A stretch of DNA of 64,000 nucleotides from Paracentrotus lividus. Lineage: Eukaryota > Echinodermata > Echinoidea > Camarodonta > Echinidae. The stretch spans positions 77,039,902 through 77,103,901 of the forward strand of contig CALNVZ010000174.1 in assembly GCA_940671915.1 (NCBI GenBank), in the 5' to 3' direction. Both the position numbers and the translations under genes were made by a program. The notes below the pieces were generated by a model that saw only the letters and a list, made by a program, of their open reading frames with translations, did not search any database and was not told where the DNA came from. Positions 1-13,000 of the stretch are shown piece after piece (within the stretch, counting starts at the first letter, position 1; each line of letters begins with the position of its first letter).

Positions 1-845
1 GATTTTCCTTTTTTTTTTTTTTTTCTTAATTTGAATTGGGTAGAAAAGTCTTTACTCTAACTGAATGCATTAAAAAAACCTTGTTGTTGTAAACATGAGG
101 GGAAATTTTGAATTTCTACGACATATTCTTTTTTTGTGCTCTTCAAGCAGAACCACCATTTATTTCCCTGACTGTAGATTTGATTAGGTAAGAAAACATA
201 CTTAGTTTTGGTTATGCTAGGTCTGGAAATCCTCTCTAAATTCACCTAATTTGAAAGGTAAAACTAAAGTTTAGACACCATATCAATTGTCTCAATTAGT
301 CTCTTCAAAACATTTTGAACAATTTTAATTCTTTGTAATCACAACAATATGAATAATAAGTGTTTATCCATAATGTATTATTTCAGAAGACTTACCAGGG
401 AGGGAGAAGAAAAGCTTCTGTGCACCTTCATGTTCAAACGTGCAGAACGTTGTTGGTTTCCTTCAAAGTTAAAATGAAAAAGAAATATAAACTACAGATT
501 TCAAAAAACGATATTCATTTCAAGACAATTTTAAGCTCTAGTATTGGTGCTATCCATGGATATACATGTGTACCTTCGGTAGTAACAATGCCAATCTGCA
601 CGTTGGAGAATTTTAAGAGTCCCTTGAAGACTCATCTCTTCCATTCTTCAAAATAACACAATCATTTAGTTTATGTCAAAGTATTCTTTTTCTTATGTGG
701 TATGCCCTATTGTTCCTTTTTTTTCTTTCTTTTTTAAAGCTCATAGGGGCTTAACCTTTGATTCATTTTTTGTGATATGCGTTATACAAGAATGGTTCAT
801 TATTATTACTATTATCTCATTAGAGTCTGTGCTTAGAAATCTTAC
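1..845. other. Gephyrin intron, left edge
   Basis: Intron after exon 15. AT-rich; I see no element or coding exon in it. Confidence 0.5.
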
Positions 846-1007
846 CCCGGCTTGATGAATATCCGTCCAAAATGAAGGGTAGCCTTAAGCTCTTCTGAGA
901 GGACATACTTCAGAAGATCTTTCTCTCCCATTGACACCCCACCAGTAGTAACAATTACATCGGACTGAGATGCGGCCTTCAGCAGAACTTCTTTTGTTGC
1001 TTGGACG
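846..1007 (-). CDS. GPHN: Gephyrin exon 15 (last exon in window)
   Basis: Residues 451-504 contain [20 protein letters not shown] and [11 protein letters not shown], the second TTGG signature and the H.G.V...PG motif of the E domain. The donor GGG before gtaaga shows that the gene continues beyond the left edge. Confidence 0.97.
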
Positions 1008-4000
1008 CTGGAATGATTCAACCAAATTTCCAACTCAAATTATGATTTTTATTTTAGTTTTGCTTCATTTGAACATTGCTTTTGCATTTTCTTCAAACTG
1101 TATTACATCATGTTTTTTTATTATTATTTTTTTAATTATTAATGATTGACAGACAGGTCTGATATCCAGTAACACTGGTATAATATTACAGAAGAAATAA
1201 CATTACAAAGATTAAAAGTACTGTACTTTGATTTATGACAGAGGTACATGTCATTCCTGTGTTATATTAACCAAAACTTTAAAAATCCCAAACTTGAAAC
1301 AAATCTGTGTTCCCCTCTTCTGCTAGGCACACAACAAGTTCACACAACTACTCACGTATCTGGTGCAATGCCTACATCCACAGTGGGCACATTCATCTCT
1401 TGTAGTGTAGCCAGCATTGTAATCCTGTTACTATCAAAGATGTGTCCAGGTGGAAGCTTCTCCGATGGCTCCGTCAACTGTGTGGTCAAGAGAAAATACA
1501 AACAAAATTGTTCTCATCTGAAAGTTAAATGTGTAGATACATAACATATGCGCAAACAAAAAAGATATTTGAAAAGGAGTGATAGCTCGATCGGTAAAGT
1601 GGTAGTCTTATTATAGTGTGGCATCCAGTGGGGAAAATATAGGTTTCGTTTGCAAGTCATGTTAATGTTTGGCAACATCTATATATATGTTCTATTTGAT
1701 CACACGAATCAGAAAATATATGTCGCCAATTTTGTAATTGACCTTTTGTGACCCAAAATGAAGGTCAAAGGTCAGGCTTCATTAACATAAACATAACTTT
1801 GTTCAAATTGTGTCAAATTTGGTATCAAATTGTAGGAAATGTTATAACTAGCAATTAGGTCAATTATCATTTTTTCACCCGACCAGTCAGTTTTGAGCAA
1901 TATGCAAATTAGTTTATTTATGCATAATTGAGTGCATAATAGAGTCAACTTGAAAGGTGATCAGACACAACATATCCATAGACAATATTAATAAAAACTA
2001 ACCAAGATTAAAACGTGAATCATACTAGTCTAATATTGTTGCCACATTCTGGTGACCCTCATGACCTTGAAAATAGGTCAAAGGTCAATTTATATGATGA
2101 TTAACAACCTGGAAATGGCATTAATTTGGCAAAAACCGAATTTTCTATGAACTTTGACCTTATTTCTAGGTCTAATGTGTCAAGTAAGAATATGACGACC
2201 TCTATTTTTTGGTTGATGGCATCAAGGAAATCATATTCATGTTAGTTGCCAACAAAGTTAAGCTTATACGAGCAACAGGTCAAAGGTCAAAGTTCATGAA
2301 AGACGTTTTGGCCAAAGTTTTTTGTCTTGACCTTAGTTTTTATTGGGCCGTATTACTTGAAATATGTTATTGAACACTGTTAATGTGTTCTCCTTGATTC
2401 CATGAACCAAGAAATGTTCGTTTTCATTGACCTATGACCTTTGAATAAAGTAAAAAGAGCAAAAATACATAGTTTCTACTATTTCCAGATTTTTTAGAGT
2501 AAAAAAACCTGGAAATAGTAGAAACTGTGTATTGTTTGGATTTTTCACCTCATTTAAAGGTCAAAGGTCAATGAAAACGAACATTTCCTGGTTCATGGAA
2601 TCAAGTAGAACACATTTCAAGTAATACGGCCCAATAAGGCTAAGGTCAAGACAAAAAACTTTGGCCAAAACGTCTTTCTTGAACTTTGACCGTTGACCTG
2701 TTGGTCGTATAAGCTTAACTTTGTTGGCAACTAACTTGAATATGTTTTCCATGATGCCATCAACCAAAAAATAGAGTTCGACATATTTTTAGTTGACACA
2801 TTTGACCTAGAAATAAGGTCAAAGTTCATAGGAAATTCGGTTTTTGGCAAATTAATGCCATTTCCAGGTTGTTAATCATCATATAAATTGACCTTTGACC
2901 TATTTTCAAGGTCATAAGGGTCACCAGAATGTGGCAACAATATTAGACTAGTATGATTCACGTTTTAATCTTGATTAGTGTTTATTAATATTGTCTATGG
3001 ATATATTGTGTCTGATCGCCGTTCAACTTGACTCCATTATGCATTCAATTATGCATAAATAAACTAATTTGCATATTGCTCAAAACTGACTGGTCGGGTG
3101 AAAAAATGATAATTGACTTAATTGCTAGTTATAACATTTCCTACAATTTGATACCAAATTTGACACAATTTGAACAGAATTATGTTTACGTTAATGAAGT
3201 CTGACCTTTTTTGGGTCACAAAAGGTCAATAAAAAAATTGGCGACATATATTTTCTGATTCGTGTGATCAAGTAGATCATATATATAGATGTTGCCAAAC
3301 ATTAACATGACTTGCAAACGAAACGACATAGGTGCCCACACTATTATGGAAATCTCTGATTTGAAACCAAGTCGATACGCCTGTGCCCTTTGGAAACCTC
3401 GAATAGGACTTAAAGCAGTAAGATTCTTGGTAACTTTTATAGCAAAGATTTGTTTACAAGCAGTAGGGTTAAAAAAAAATTTAAATCTATACAATGTACA
3501 TAATAAACTATCTAAACTATAAAGTATATAGTTCTTGAATTGTTTATAATAAAGTGCCAAAATCAAGAGAAAATTATGTTTGCCATCATACATGTACATA
3601 GGTGAGAAAATATGAATTTACTTTTTATGACAGCAATTAATAATACCACAAAAGTACAAAGTAGTCTGTTTCTCATATTCTTTGGTCTCTTTCTCTTTCA
3701 ACTCGTCTAGACTATTATTACAATTTCACCATAGCAACCAATAAAGACTTGCCTCGTTGCCAGTTGAACAGACACCTACTACTGGCCGACGGTAACACTT
3801 GATCTTAGTGATTCCCACTGATGCTAGAAGACCAAGCTCTGGAGGACCAAGTTTAGTCCCAGGGATAACCAGGATGGTCCCTTCCTGAAGGTCACTTCCA
3901 ATAGGCCTAGGATATAAACGGGTCATAAATATTAGTAAAATACCTGAGGGTAGGACACAAAGCTCTAGAGGACCAAGTTAGGCTGCATGGACGGCCATCA

Positions 4001-7000
4001 TACATGTAGCGTATAGATAACTTCCAATATGAATAGATCCTTGATATCAGTATGCACATGAATTGCTCACTGATAATGGGATTGTGTAGCCACCACATTT
4101 TTAGCTCATTTATTGATAACCACTCCTACTGAGTGTAGGCCCCACAGCTTTAGGGGACCAAGTTTGGTTATATGGATGACCAGGACTGGTCATTCCTGGA
4201 GATCACTACCAATAGGTCTAAAATGTTACCAGATCATTGATGTCAGTAAAAAAGCTGGCCAGTGTTTCACCAAGTCGTTCATAAAAAATGAATGACTTCA
4301 TTGAGGACTTGTGATCAGTTCTTGTGCTAAATGATTGAGTATCGTGATTAGTATTGCTCGAAAGAACACGTTCCAGTCATTCACAGAGTCATTCGTAACT
4401 TTACAAACAATTCTACGAATTCTTCATGCCCCCGATCTTTCTCTTTGAATCAGTGCTTTGTATCCAATGGAAAAGGTGCTTTATAACTCCTGAGTATTAT
4501 CTTTCTTCTTATTTTTATTAATTCAACAGCATTCATGATGGACTAGATTAGAAATATGGCATCTGTGCTGCAAATCTTAAGCCAACATATTGTCAGGTGT
4601 GATTAGTACCACCTACCGGATGTCTTGGGCTGTTGTAGGGGTAGACAGAATTCTGATGGAGACCTCCCTGCGTCCCTGAGAGTAAAAACGTTTACAAAAT
4701 AGAGATTTGAAAGAAAATTATTGTAAAACAAGATGAATCCTCGACCGCGCGGGGTCGAAATATATGCCTCCGCCAATGCCAGATCAGAAATATATGACAC
4801 ATTCATCTATTCATGTTCCTTTGTTCAAAGACACCTTTGACATTTGACCTTGTGACCCCAAACATGATCAGATCAATGTCCCTCCCAAATTTCGACCTCT
4901 TACATTTGAATTGTGTAGTGGGAGTGGTGTAGTCGAGTGGATAAGTCGGCGGACTTACAATCACAAGGTACGCGGTTCGAATCCCATCCATACCACTAGC
5001 ATCCTTCGGCAAGGTGTCAACCTGCAAATTTGCCGTACTTGACCCAAGTGAGGTGAATGGGTACCGGTAGGAAGAAATTCCTTGAAGGCTGTGAGCGCCT
5101 TTCGGGGTAGCCTAGCTAAGCCGGGTAATAATAATATGATAATGCGACTTGAGCACTCTACAGAGTGGATACGTGCGCAATACAAATCACATTATTATTA
5201 TTATTATAATTATTATTGTCAATGCATGATTAATACTGTATAAGTGGTTATTTTCGCGGTGACTTTATTTTCGCGAATTAGAAATAAGTTAAACACAACT
5301 TACAAGATCCATGGAACCTTTTGCTCTCCTGAGGTTGTGAAATGTAAGGATCATCCATGTCCATACTTCATATATTACAGCCAAATTTAGGGTAGATGAA
5401 AGTATATTGGAATTAAAATTGGTGAACAGATGTCCACATTATTGTTCAATTTATCTATGTGCTTGATATCTTTACGTTCCGTGCACCTCTGACAGAACTT
5501 GGCCCGCACATTGGGTAATGGTTGTGAAAACTTAGACTTATATTATTCACTCTAGAAAAGGTAAATCACCAAGTGAAATGCGAAAATAGCATACATACAG
5601 CCAACCAAATGTACAGTATTAAGTTCTTGGGGCATTGCTGAACAGGACACAAAAGTATCTCCCAGGTCTCTTTGGAAAAAATCAGGCTTATATTGGATTT
5701 TGTGGAAACTCCTCTGAGCACAAGGGTTAATTGAGGGCTTTCACATCATTGGACAATGGAAGTAAAATATAAATAGTCATATTTTCCTGTCCTCAAAAAA
5801 TTAGAGTTGAGTTTTAAACCGTGCAAAGAAGATGAAGCTGCCCCGTATTTCAGAGATAATTTAAAATTTAAAGATACGGTGCACAGAACATCACAAATGA
5901 CGCCTTGTACCACTCCATTTACAGCATTCCACGGCAGCAGAAGGATCTTAAATTCAATACACTTGAGAATGGGCAAACTGTGCAGCCTCTGAAGAACTGA
6001 AGATACGTGCTCAAAGTTACATAGATCCACTTTTGAGAAGTCGAAAAATTAAAACTTCATGAACAAAATCATCTACTTTCTTTTTCTCAATTTTAGGTGT
6101 TCACATAGAGTACATTTCTTGTGATGATAGAATTTTATCCTGTACTCTATACTTCCACAAAAGTGGATTTAGTTGAACAAAGATTTCTCCAAACAACTTT
6201 ATCCTTGAAATATTTGAGGGCATTTTCACGGAATGTACGATCACGATATCCATATATAATTGGATTAAGGGCCGAGTTGCAGATAAGTATGCATGATACT
6301 ATGTCTTCTGATAGCCGACTGTACAGAGAGCCATCAGTACTTAAATTAATGAAGAGGTATAAAGTATAAGGCATGTAACAGATGAAAAACGACATGGTAA
6401 TTATAGTCATAGTCTTTGCCGCTTTCGTACTAAAAATAGGAACATTTCTAGCTTCTACCGCCTGTCCAATTCTACGTGCTTGTTGCATTGCCGTATGGAG
6501 AATACTTGCATTCATTATTATCAAGGAGAATTGGGATGACACTAATAATGTACTCCCCATGTAAGAGCAAATTTTGGTGACGATATCAATAGAAATATTG
6601 GTTGCAAAACAATACGGCAGGATCAGTTGTAGGGATTGTTTGAATACAATGGCAAGAATCACAAATATCATGCACAAACTGGCCCAAAAAATGGCAACTA
6701 TTATTGTGACACGCTTAGTGGTTACAAGGCTTTGATAACGAAGAGGTTTGTTGACCGCAATGTAACGATCCAAGGTCAACAGTATCAAATGACCCAAAGA
6801 ACCAATCACAGAAAAACAAGTAATCAAATATATGTACAATCCATGATCAATGCAGGTAACTTTGTTTACGACAATCCTCCTATAAAGTTCTAAAGGAATG
6901 ACGACAGCACCAGTCAGAAAATCTACTAAAGCCAAACTGGACAGCAAATGGTATGTAGGCCTTTGGAGAGAATCCGTTTTCAGGAATGTAGCAAGGACAA

Positions 7001-10000
7001 GAAAATTTCCAACAATGATGACACACAAGATGAGAATAGCAATTGTTCCTAATATTGAGTTATAAGCTGTGGAATTAGGATGAAATGATTCAGGAATATC
7101 AGTTCCATTGATGTCTCCCATCATGTATTATCAATTTGTTCAAGATTAAGATGAATTCCTTGTTGTAAGAAGTTTCATTGTCCAATCCACGGATAATTTG
7201 TCCTCATCTCTTTTTCTCCTTCCAATCACAGTGTCCTGTAAGCCTATGACACACTCATATCATGATCTACTTTGCCTGTGCTTTTGTTCATTTATTTTGT
7301 TCATATTGTTTGTTACCACTCTCTTTCAGCTATTCTGCAAAAAGATTGGATTCATTAATAAGAATAATGGATTGGTGTTCATAATTCATCAAAACACAGC
7401 GACTAAAGTCATTATTGGAATCACTTAAAATATTCATGACACTCCATGTCTGATGTTTTATTCATGGGATGTCTGCCCCAAAGGAAAATGCATCAATAAT
7501 CTATATCTATAATGAGTTTTTTAATATTTTTTTTCATAGTTTAGTACTAATATAGGCAATTGCTTATAAATATTTAAAAACAAATATTTATAAAAGTTTT
7601 TAAGAAAAATAGATATACAGTCTGTATAAAAAAGAATAGTACAGTTGGGGGAAAAATAAATTAGTTATAAAATATTTTCATAAGTTATGTATAATGGTAT
7701 CAAATTAAGGCATATGTATTTTTCTTGCTGATGCAATTTATCTCAAATAATTTGCTTTTGTAGAACAAAAGTTATGCTTATTTTTGTGGGAAGACAAGAG
7801 ATTTAACTCTACACAAACCCATTGTTCTTTTATGTTCATTTTTGGTGGCTTACGTTCAAAAGCTACAAAAAGGAATGCCACAGATTGCACAAAATGGATT
7901 TTTTAATTGATTGTAGAAAACTAATCATACCTCAAGATCTAGCCTACAGCACCAAGTGAAATGAACAAAATTGCAGAAGAAAGCTTGTATTTCCTGCTTT
8001 ATGAAAATACCAAGCATAACCAGCTTGTGACTTATCTTCATACATTAAGAAAATGTTTCCCAACTGTACCATTTTATTTGATACAGACTGTACACATGTA
8101 TATATAATGTAAAATACTTTTTTTTTTAAATTGTATTGGTGTGTAATGTGATTCTTATATTTTCATGGCATTTTACTATTATATGATGGCTTATAACGCA
8201 TTTATTGTATTGTTCGACAATGAACAAAAAGACATGGTATGGTATGGTATTAATATAGATAATTGCTTCAATAAATAAATGCATATATTTTCTAGTTGTA
8301 CAATGTACAAAAAGATAAAGTTATACTTATTTCTATATGATATATACATGTAACTACAATTTAATATCTATATATTATTTTTTTTTTATTTATTTTTTTT
8401 TGTGGATCATACAAGATAAAAACATGGTTTATATCAGGGTGTACTTTCCCGACAGTTATGTTATAGTCTGTATCTCCAGACCCCTATTGATGCAGCATTT
8501 CCTGAGATTTAGGCTGGCACCAGATTCAAGAGAAGATTCAGCATACACTATTTTGATTTATTGCCAAATATTTAAAGAATATTAGATGACCTTGAATAAG
8601 GTAGGTGGAGATATTGTTTTGAGTAAAATTGACAATATTTTTCTTCAGCGCGTAAGAATATTTAATGAATCCCATGAAAATTGATCATCCAATATTATAA
8701 TTATTATTTAGATACCCCTAAAAACATAAAATCATAATTTCATAATCCTGTACGTCTTTGAGTCTCAGAGTCTTGGAGACTTCTCTATGTCACAAAAAGT
8801 GAGATACCACCATTAATCTTCCGATTGTGAATTATTTTTAATTCTATACTTACATCATCAGCCTCTTCCACCAGTTCTGTGTCTTCCACCTGTACCACAG
8901 CATCTGCCCCCTTAGGGATGGGAGCCCCAGTCGTGATCCTGATGACATGACCTGGGATGAGCTCAATATCAGATACATCACCAGCGATAGCATCACTCAT
9001 CACCTGACGTATACCAGGACCATCGGATGCTGGAGGAAGTACATACATTTGTAGGATCAATGAAATAAAGGGTAAATTGCCACTTGGTTTAAAACCACTT
9101 TGACTAATGCCTGTTTGGTCTCATTCCACATGGTCGAATTCCATTTCGTCTACAACCAGTTTGTCTAATTACTTTCTGGTCTAAATGCCACTTTGTCTTT
9201 TAACCATTTTGTCTAATTCCTATTTCATCTAATGTCAACCAGGTCTAACTACACTAGTCAATTCCTGAAACAAACTGATGATAGACCAAATATTCACTTG
9301 AGAATTAGATGAATTTGCAATTAGACAATTTTGCTATTAGATGAATTGGCAATTAGACCAAGTAGTCATTCGACCAAGTGAGAATTAGACCAAATTGTTT
9401 GTAGACAAATGGGTTTAGCCCATGTGGTATCACAAGGAAATTGGACCAACTGCTGTTAGACCAAGTGGATACAATCCTATCAATGGTTTAAAACAGAGAT
9501 TAAAATATAGGTCTACCCATGGAGGACCGCACAAAGAATACTAAAGAATAACTAGAACTGCAATCGTTGACATGAACGATGTGCGTGCATTGACGCCTTG
9601 ACTAAAAGATTTCAATGATTATGTAAATGTAAGCATATATTTTGAAATATATTGGGAAACGGAAGTAAGCTTTACATAATATACAAGATATGTGTGTAAA
9701 ACGAATACGCTTTGTGTACTACAGTGCAATTTTGAAAACTTCGCTTTCCATATCATTCAGCGTGCACATGGCTCTGTCAAATTTGCAATTATTAGGCAAG
9801 CGGGTACAGTGCCTACTACGAAAACTTGATTTACTCAAAATTTTCAATGACAACCTATACTTTATATGGTATCAATGGAAAGGTAATTTCATTGCGGTCA
9901 TTGTCATGTCACTTTTATATGCAAAGATTGAACGACAATGACGTAATGCCTTGTTACGTAATGCATTGTAAATTTGCTATTTTTTGTCCATAACTTTTTC

Positions 10001-13000
10001 ATGACGTCCTCAAATTTTACAAAAATTGACAGAAAGTTGTGAAATGTATTGATACATATGCCTGCTAAGTTTTGAGTCCCTAGACTGAATATTCGCGATT
10101 TTAGGGGAAGTTGAACTTGATTTTCTGGTATCGATAATTTTTTACATTCTGCAACATTTTTGAGCAATTTGGTCAATGAATCGATGTATTTTTCTTTACA
10201 TTGCTGGAAAGGACATAGTCTGAAGTACCTAAGTCCGAAAAAAGGTACGGTTTTAACAAAGCACAACGCAGATGCAGCCTCTTGGATTTTAGCAAAATTT
10301 CGAAACTTTAGAGGGCGCTTTTTTGTGTGTTTTTAGTCACAATTTTTTAGTTCATAACGGAGTTGAATTTTCAAATTGGATAAAAATATGAAGATGGTTT
10401 TAAAATAAAAAGTTGTTGGATGCATATGAAAGGACAATTCATGGACTATATAATGCATTTTGTTAGAAATCTGTAGCATCTATTATGACATAGATACGGA
10501 GGCTGGAAGAATGGCCTTCATATGGCCCAAAATTTACAAAATGGCCGATGGACGGTCACGGATGAATGATTTTGGAAATTGAAATGTCAGGGGATCAATA
10601 ATGGATCATGGGTGACATGTCTACGAAGTTTGAACGAATTTGGACGAGTAGTTGGACCTGGACAGGGATAACAAGGATCATGTGTTAAGTGAATGGGTTT
10701 TTGTGGAAGAAGAAGAAGAAGACGGAAGAAGACGGAAAAGGAATATGGAACGATAACATAGCATTGTCGCTGGAGCGTCAATGCAACAAGGAAGATAACA
10801 CCAATAAACGCTTGGATAAGATTTAGGGATGGGAGCACCAGTTGTGATCTTAATAACATGACCTGGGATGAGCTCAAGGCCAGGTACATCACCAGCAATA
10901 GCATCACTCATCACCTGACATTATTGGATGGTAAGGTGTAGCAATGACTCAAGCATTTATGATTATATTGTCATACCTCTGTATGTTCTAAGATTGATGA
11001 TCGAAAAACGTATTATGATTATAACTCCTTGTATTTACTAATTGTTTATTTATCATAATCATACCATGTAAATGTTGAGCGATACAGAAATGAATGAATG
11101 AATGAATGAATAAATAAATAAATAAATGAATAAATAAATAAATAAATAAATACATAAATAAATAAATAAATAAATAAAATAAATAAATAAATAAATAAAA
11201 ATATACCAGGACCATCACAGGCTAAAGGTAGATCAATGCGATCAAGAGTTGATCAATGAGCATTAAAGGGAATTTGGAACTTTGTGGAGGCTTGCAAAAT
11301 TCTGAGATGTGGGGCCTGACCTGCTGTCAGTGCATGCTTCACAATAAGTAAAAATGTGAAAGTGACTGGAAATACCAGATTATTTTTCCCTCCATAGATT
11401 GCAGTGTTAACTTAAGTGTACCCAAGTACGGTTTTGTAAATGGCGATGTTCACTCATGGCTATCTTCATGATTACATCTTATTTTGGAAAATCTTCACAC
11501 TTTTTGTTGTTTATTCATCAATCTGAACATAACTATACCACACAAACGAAGTTACTCAACCCCTTTAAAGATTGTATGGGATTTAAAGATTTTTTTGGGA
11601 TTGATTTATTAAAGAGTTCATCAACAGGTTTAAACTGGTAGAGATAATTTTACCCATGATTCAATAATCAAAGAGATGAAATGGTTTAAATCTATGTTTG
11701 TATAATAATAATAATTACATTGACACACCTAGCACTAGTGAGAATTTATTAATTATCATTAACATTATGGCATAAAAAGTACATTGTCACATGACAATTT
11801 TATAATTACATTAAAATTCTTATACACTGTATAATGATTAAACATGAGTTACATTTTATTGAGATTTTATTAGAGAAGTAATTATAAGTTACACATATCT
11901 CTCGTTTTAATAGGAAACAAATATATACTTTAAATTCCAAGATATACACTTTCAATCTCTTTATGATTTGATATACACGTTTAATATAAATTTTCTCACC
12001 TAAAACAGCATAGCCATCTTTGATTGAGTTCCTAAACGGAGGGAGTGATATCGGAGCTTTAATCTCCTCAGCTACAATTCTAGACAGAGCATCTGCAAAG
12101 AGAAACGATATCATTCTTCAAGTCCACAACAATGGAGAAAAAACTATCAACTACTGTAACCATAATTTATACATAGACCTCCTCGAAAACTAAGATATAT
12201 TTTCTCCTTTCTATCTTTCTTTTCCTCTCTTTTATCTTCCCACCACCCTCTTCACTTTACCTTCAGGTCAATGACCTCTGGTTGAAAGATTGGGAGGTTG
12301 TCCATGGAGATCCTGATGAAAATCTTTTCCAAATATTCTTCTTCTTTTTCAAAATTTCAAAAATTTATTTCTAAAATGCCTATTTACTTCTTTTATCTAT
12401 TTCTCTACACTTACATATTATCCATGACCTATACATGTAGTGAGTAAAGGATGAGAGCTTAGTCCAAGATGATCTTGATATTATCTTTTCTACTCATTCT
12501 TATTTCCTACTCCAAATATTCTTCTTCCCTCTTTCTCCTATTTATTTTCATCCTATATATAATTTATCTCTCAGCTTACCCTTCAGGTCAACGACCTCCG
12601 GTTGTAGAACTGGTGTGTAGTCCATGACGATCTTGAGCGCATCCTTGAAGGGGATGACAGGGTAGATAGAATCTCTAGGACGCCGGGCAACCTTCTCAAC
12701 ATCATGGTGATCTAATGGCAAAAGGAGTTTTTTTTTTTTTAATGCTCCAGTGGTTTACTTAGCTGTGAAGACTAATGGAAATGGTATTAAAATATGGGCT
12801 AGACTTCTTGAATATGTCCTTATGAATTATGTAACTGATATAAGATATATGCATGTGCACGATATGTTTATGTTTTGTACATGACTTTTAGGTTATATTT
12901 AGTGCAAATATCTGTAAGAGCTGTCAAGACGAGTCTACACAGTTAGCTTTCCACAACAAACCAAAAAGGTCTGTATATATAAATCTAAATGTCCTACATG

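Noticed and set aside
3216-3599. 127-residue minus ORF
   Set aside because: It overlaps the right arm of the palindrome and its composition is that of AT-rich non-coding DNA; no homology recognised.
4924-4995. Possible functional tRNA gene
   Set aside because: A-box and B-box are present, but the stems are imperfect and a SINE body and ATT tail follow, so it is a SINE head. The same reasoning applies at 17490 and 58608.
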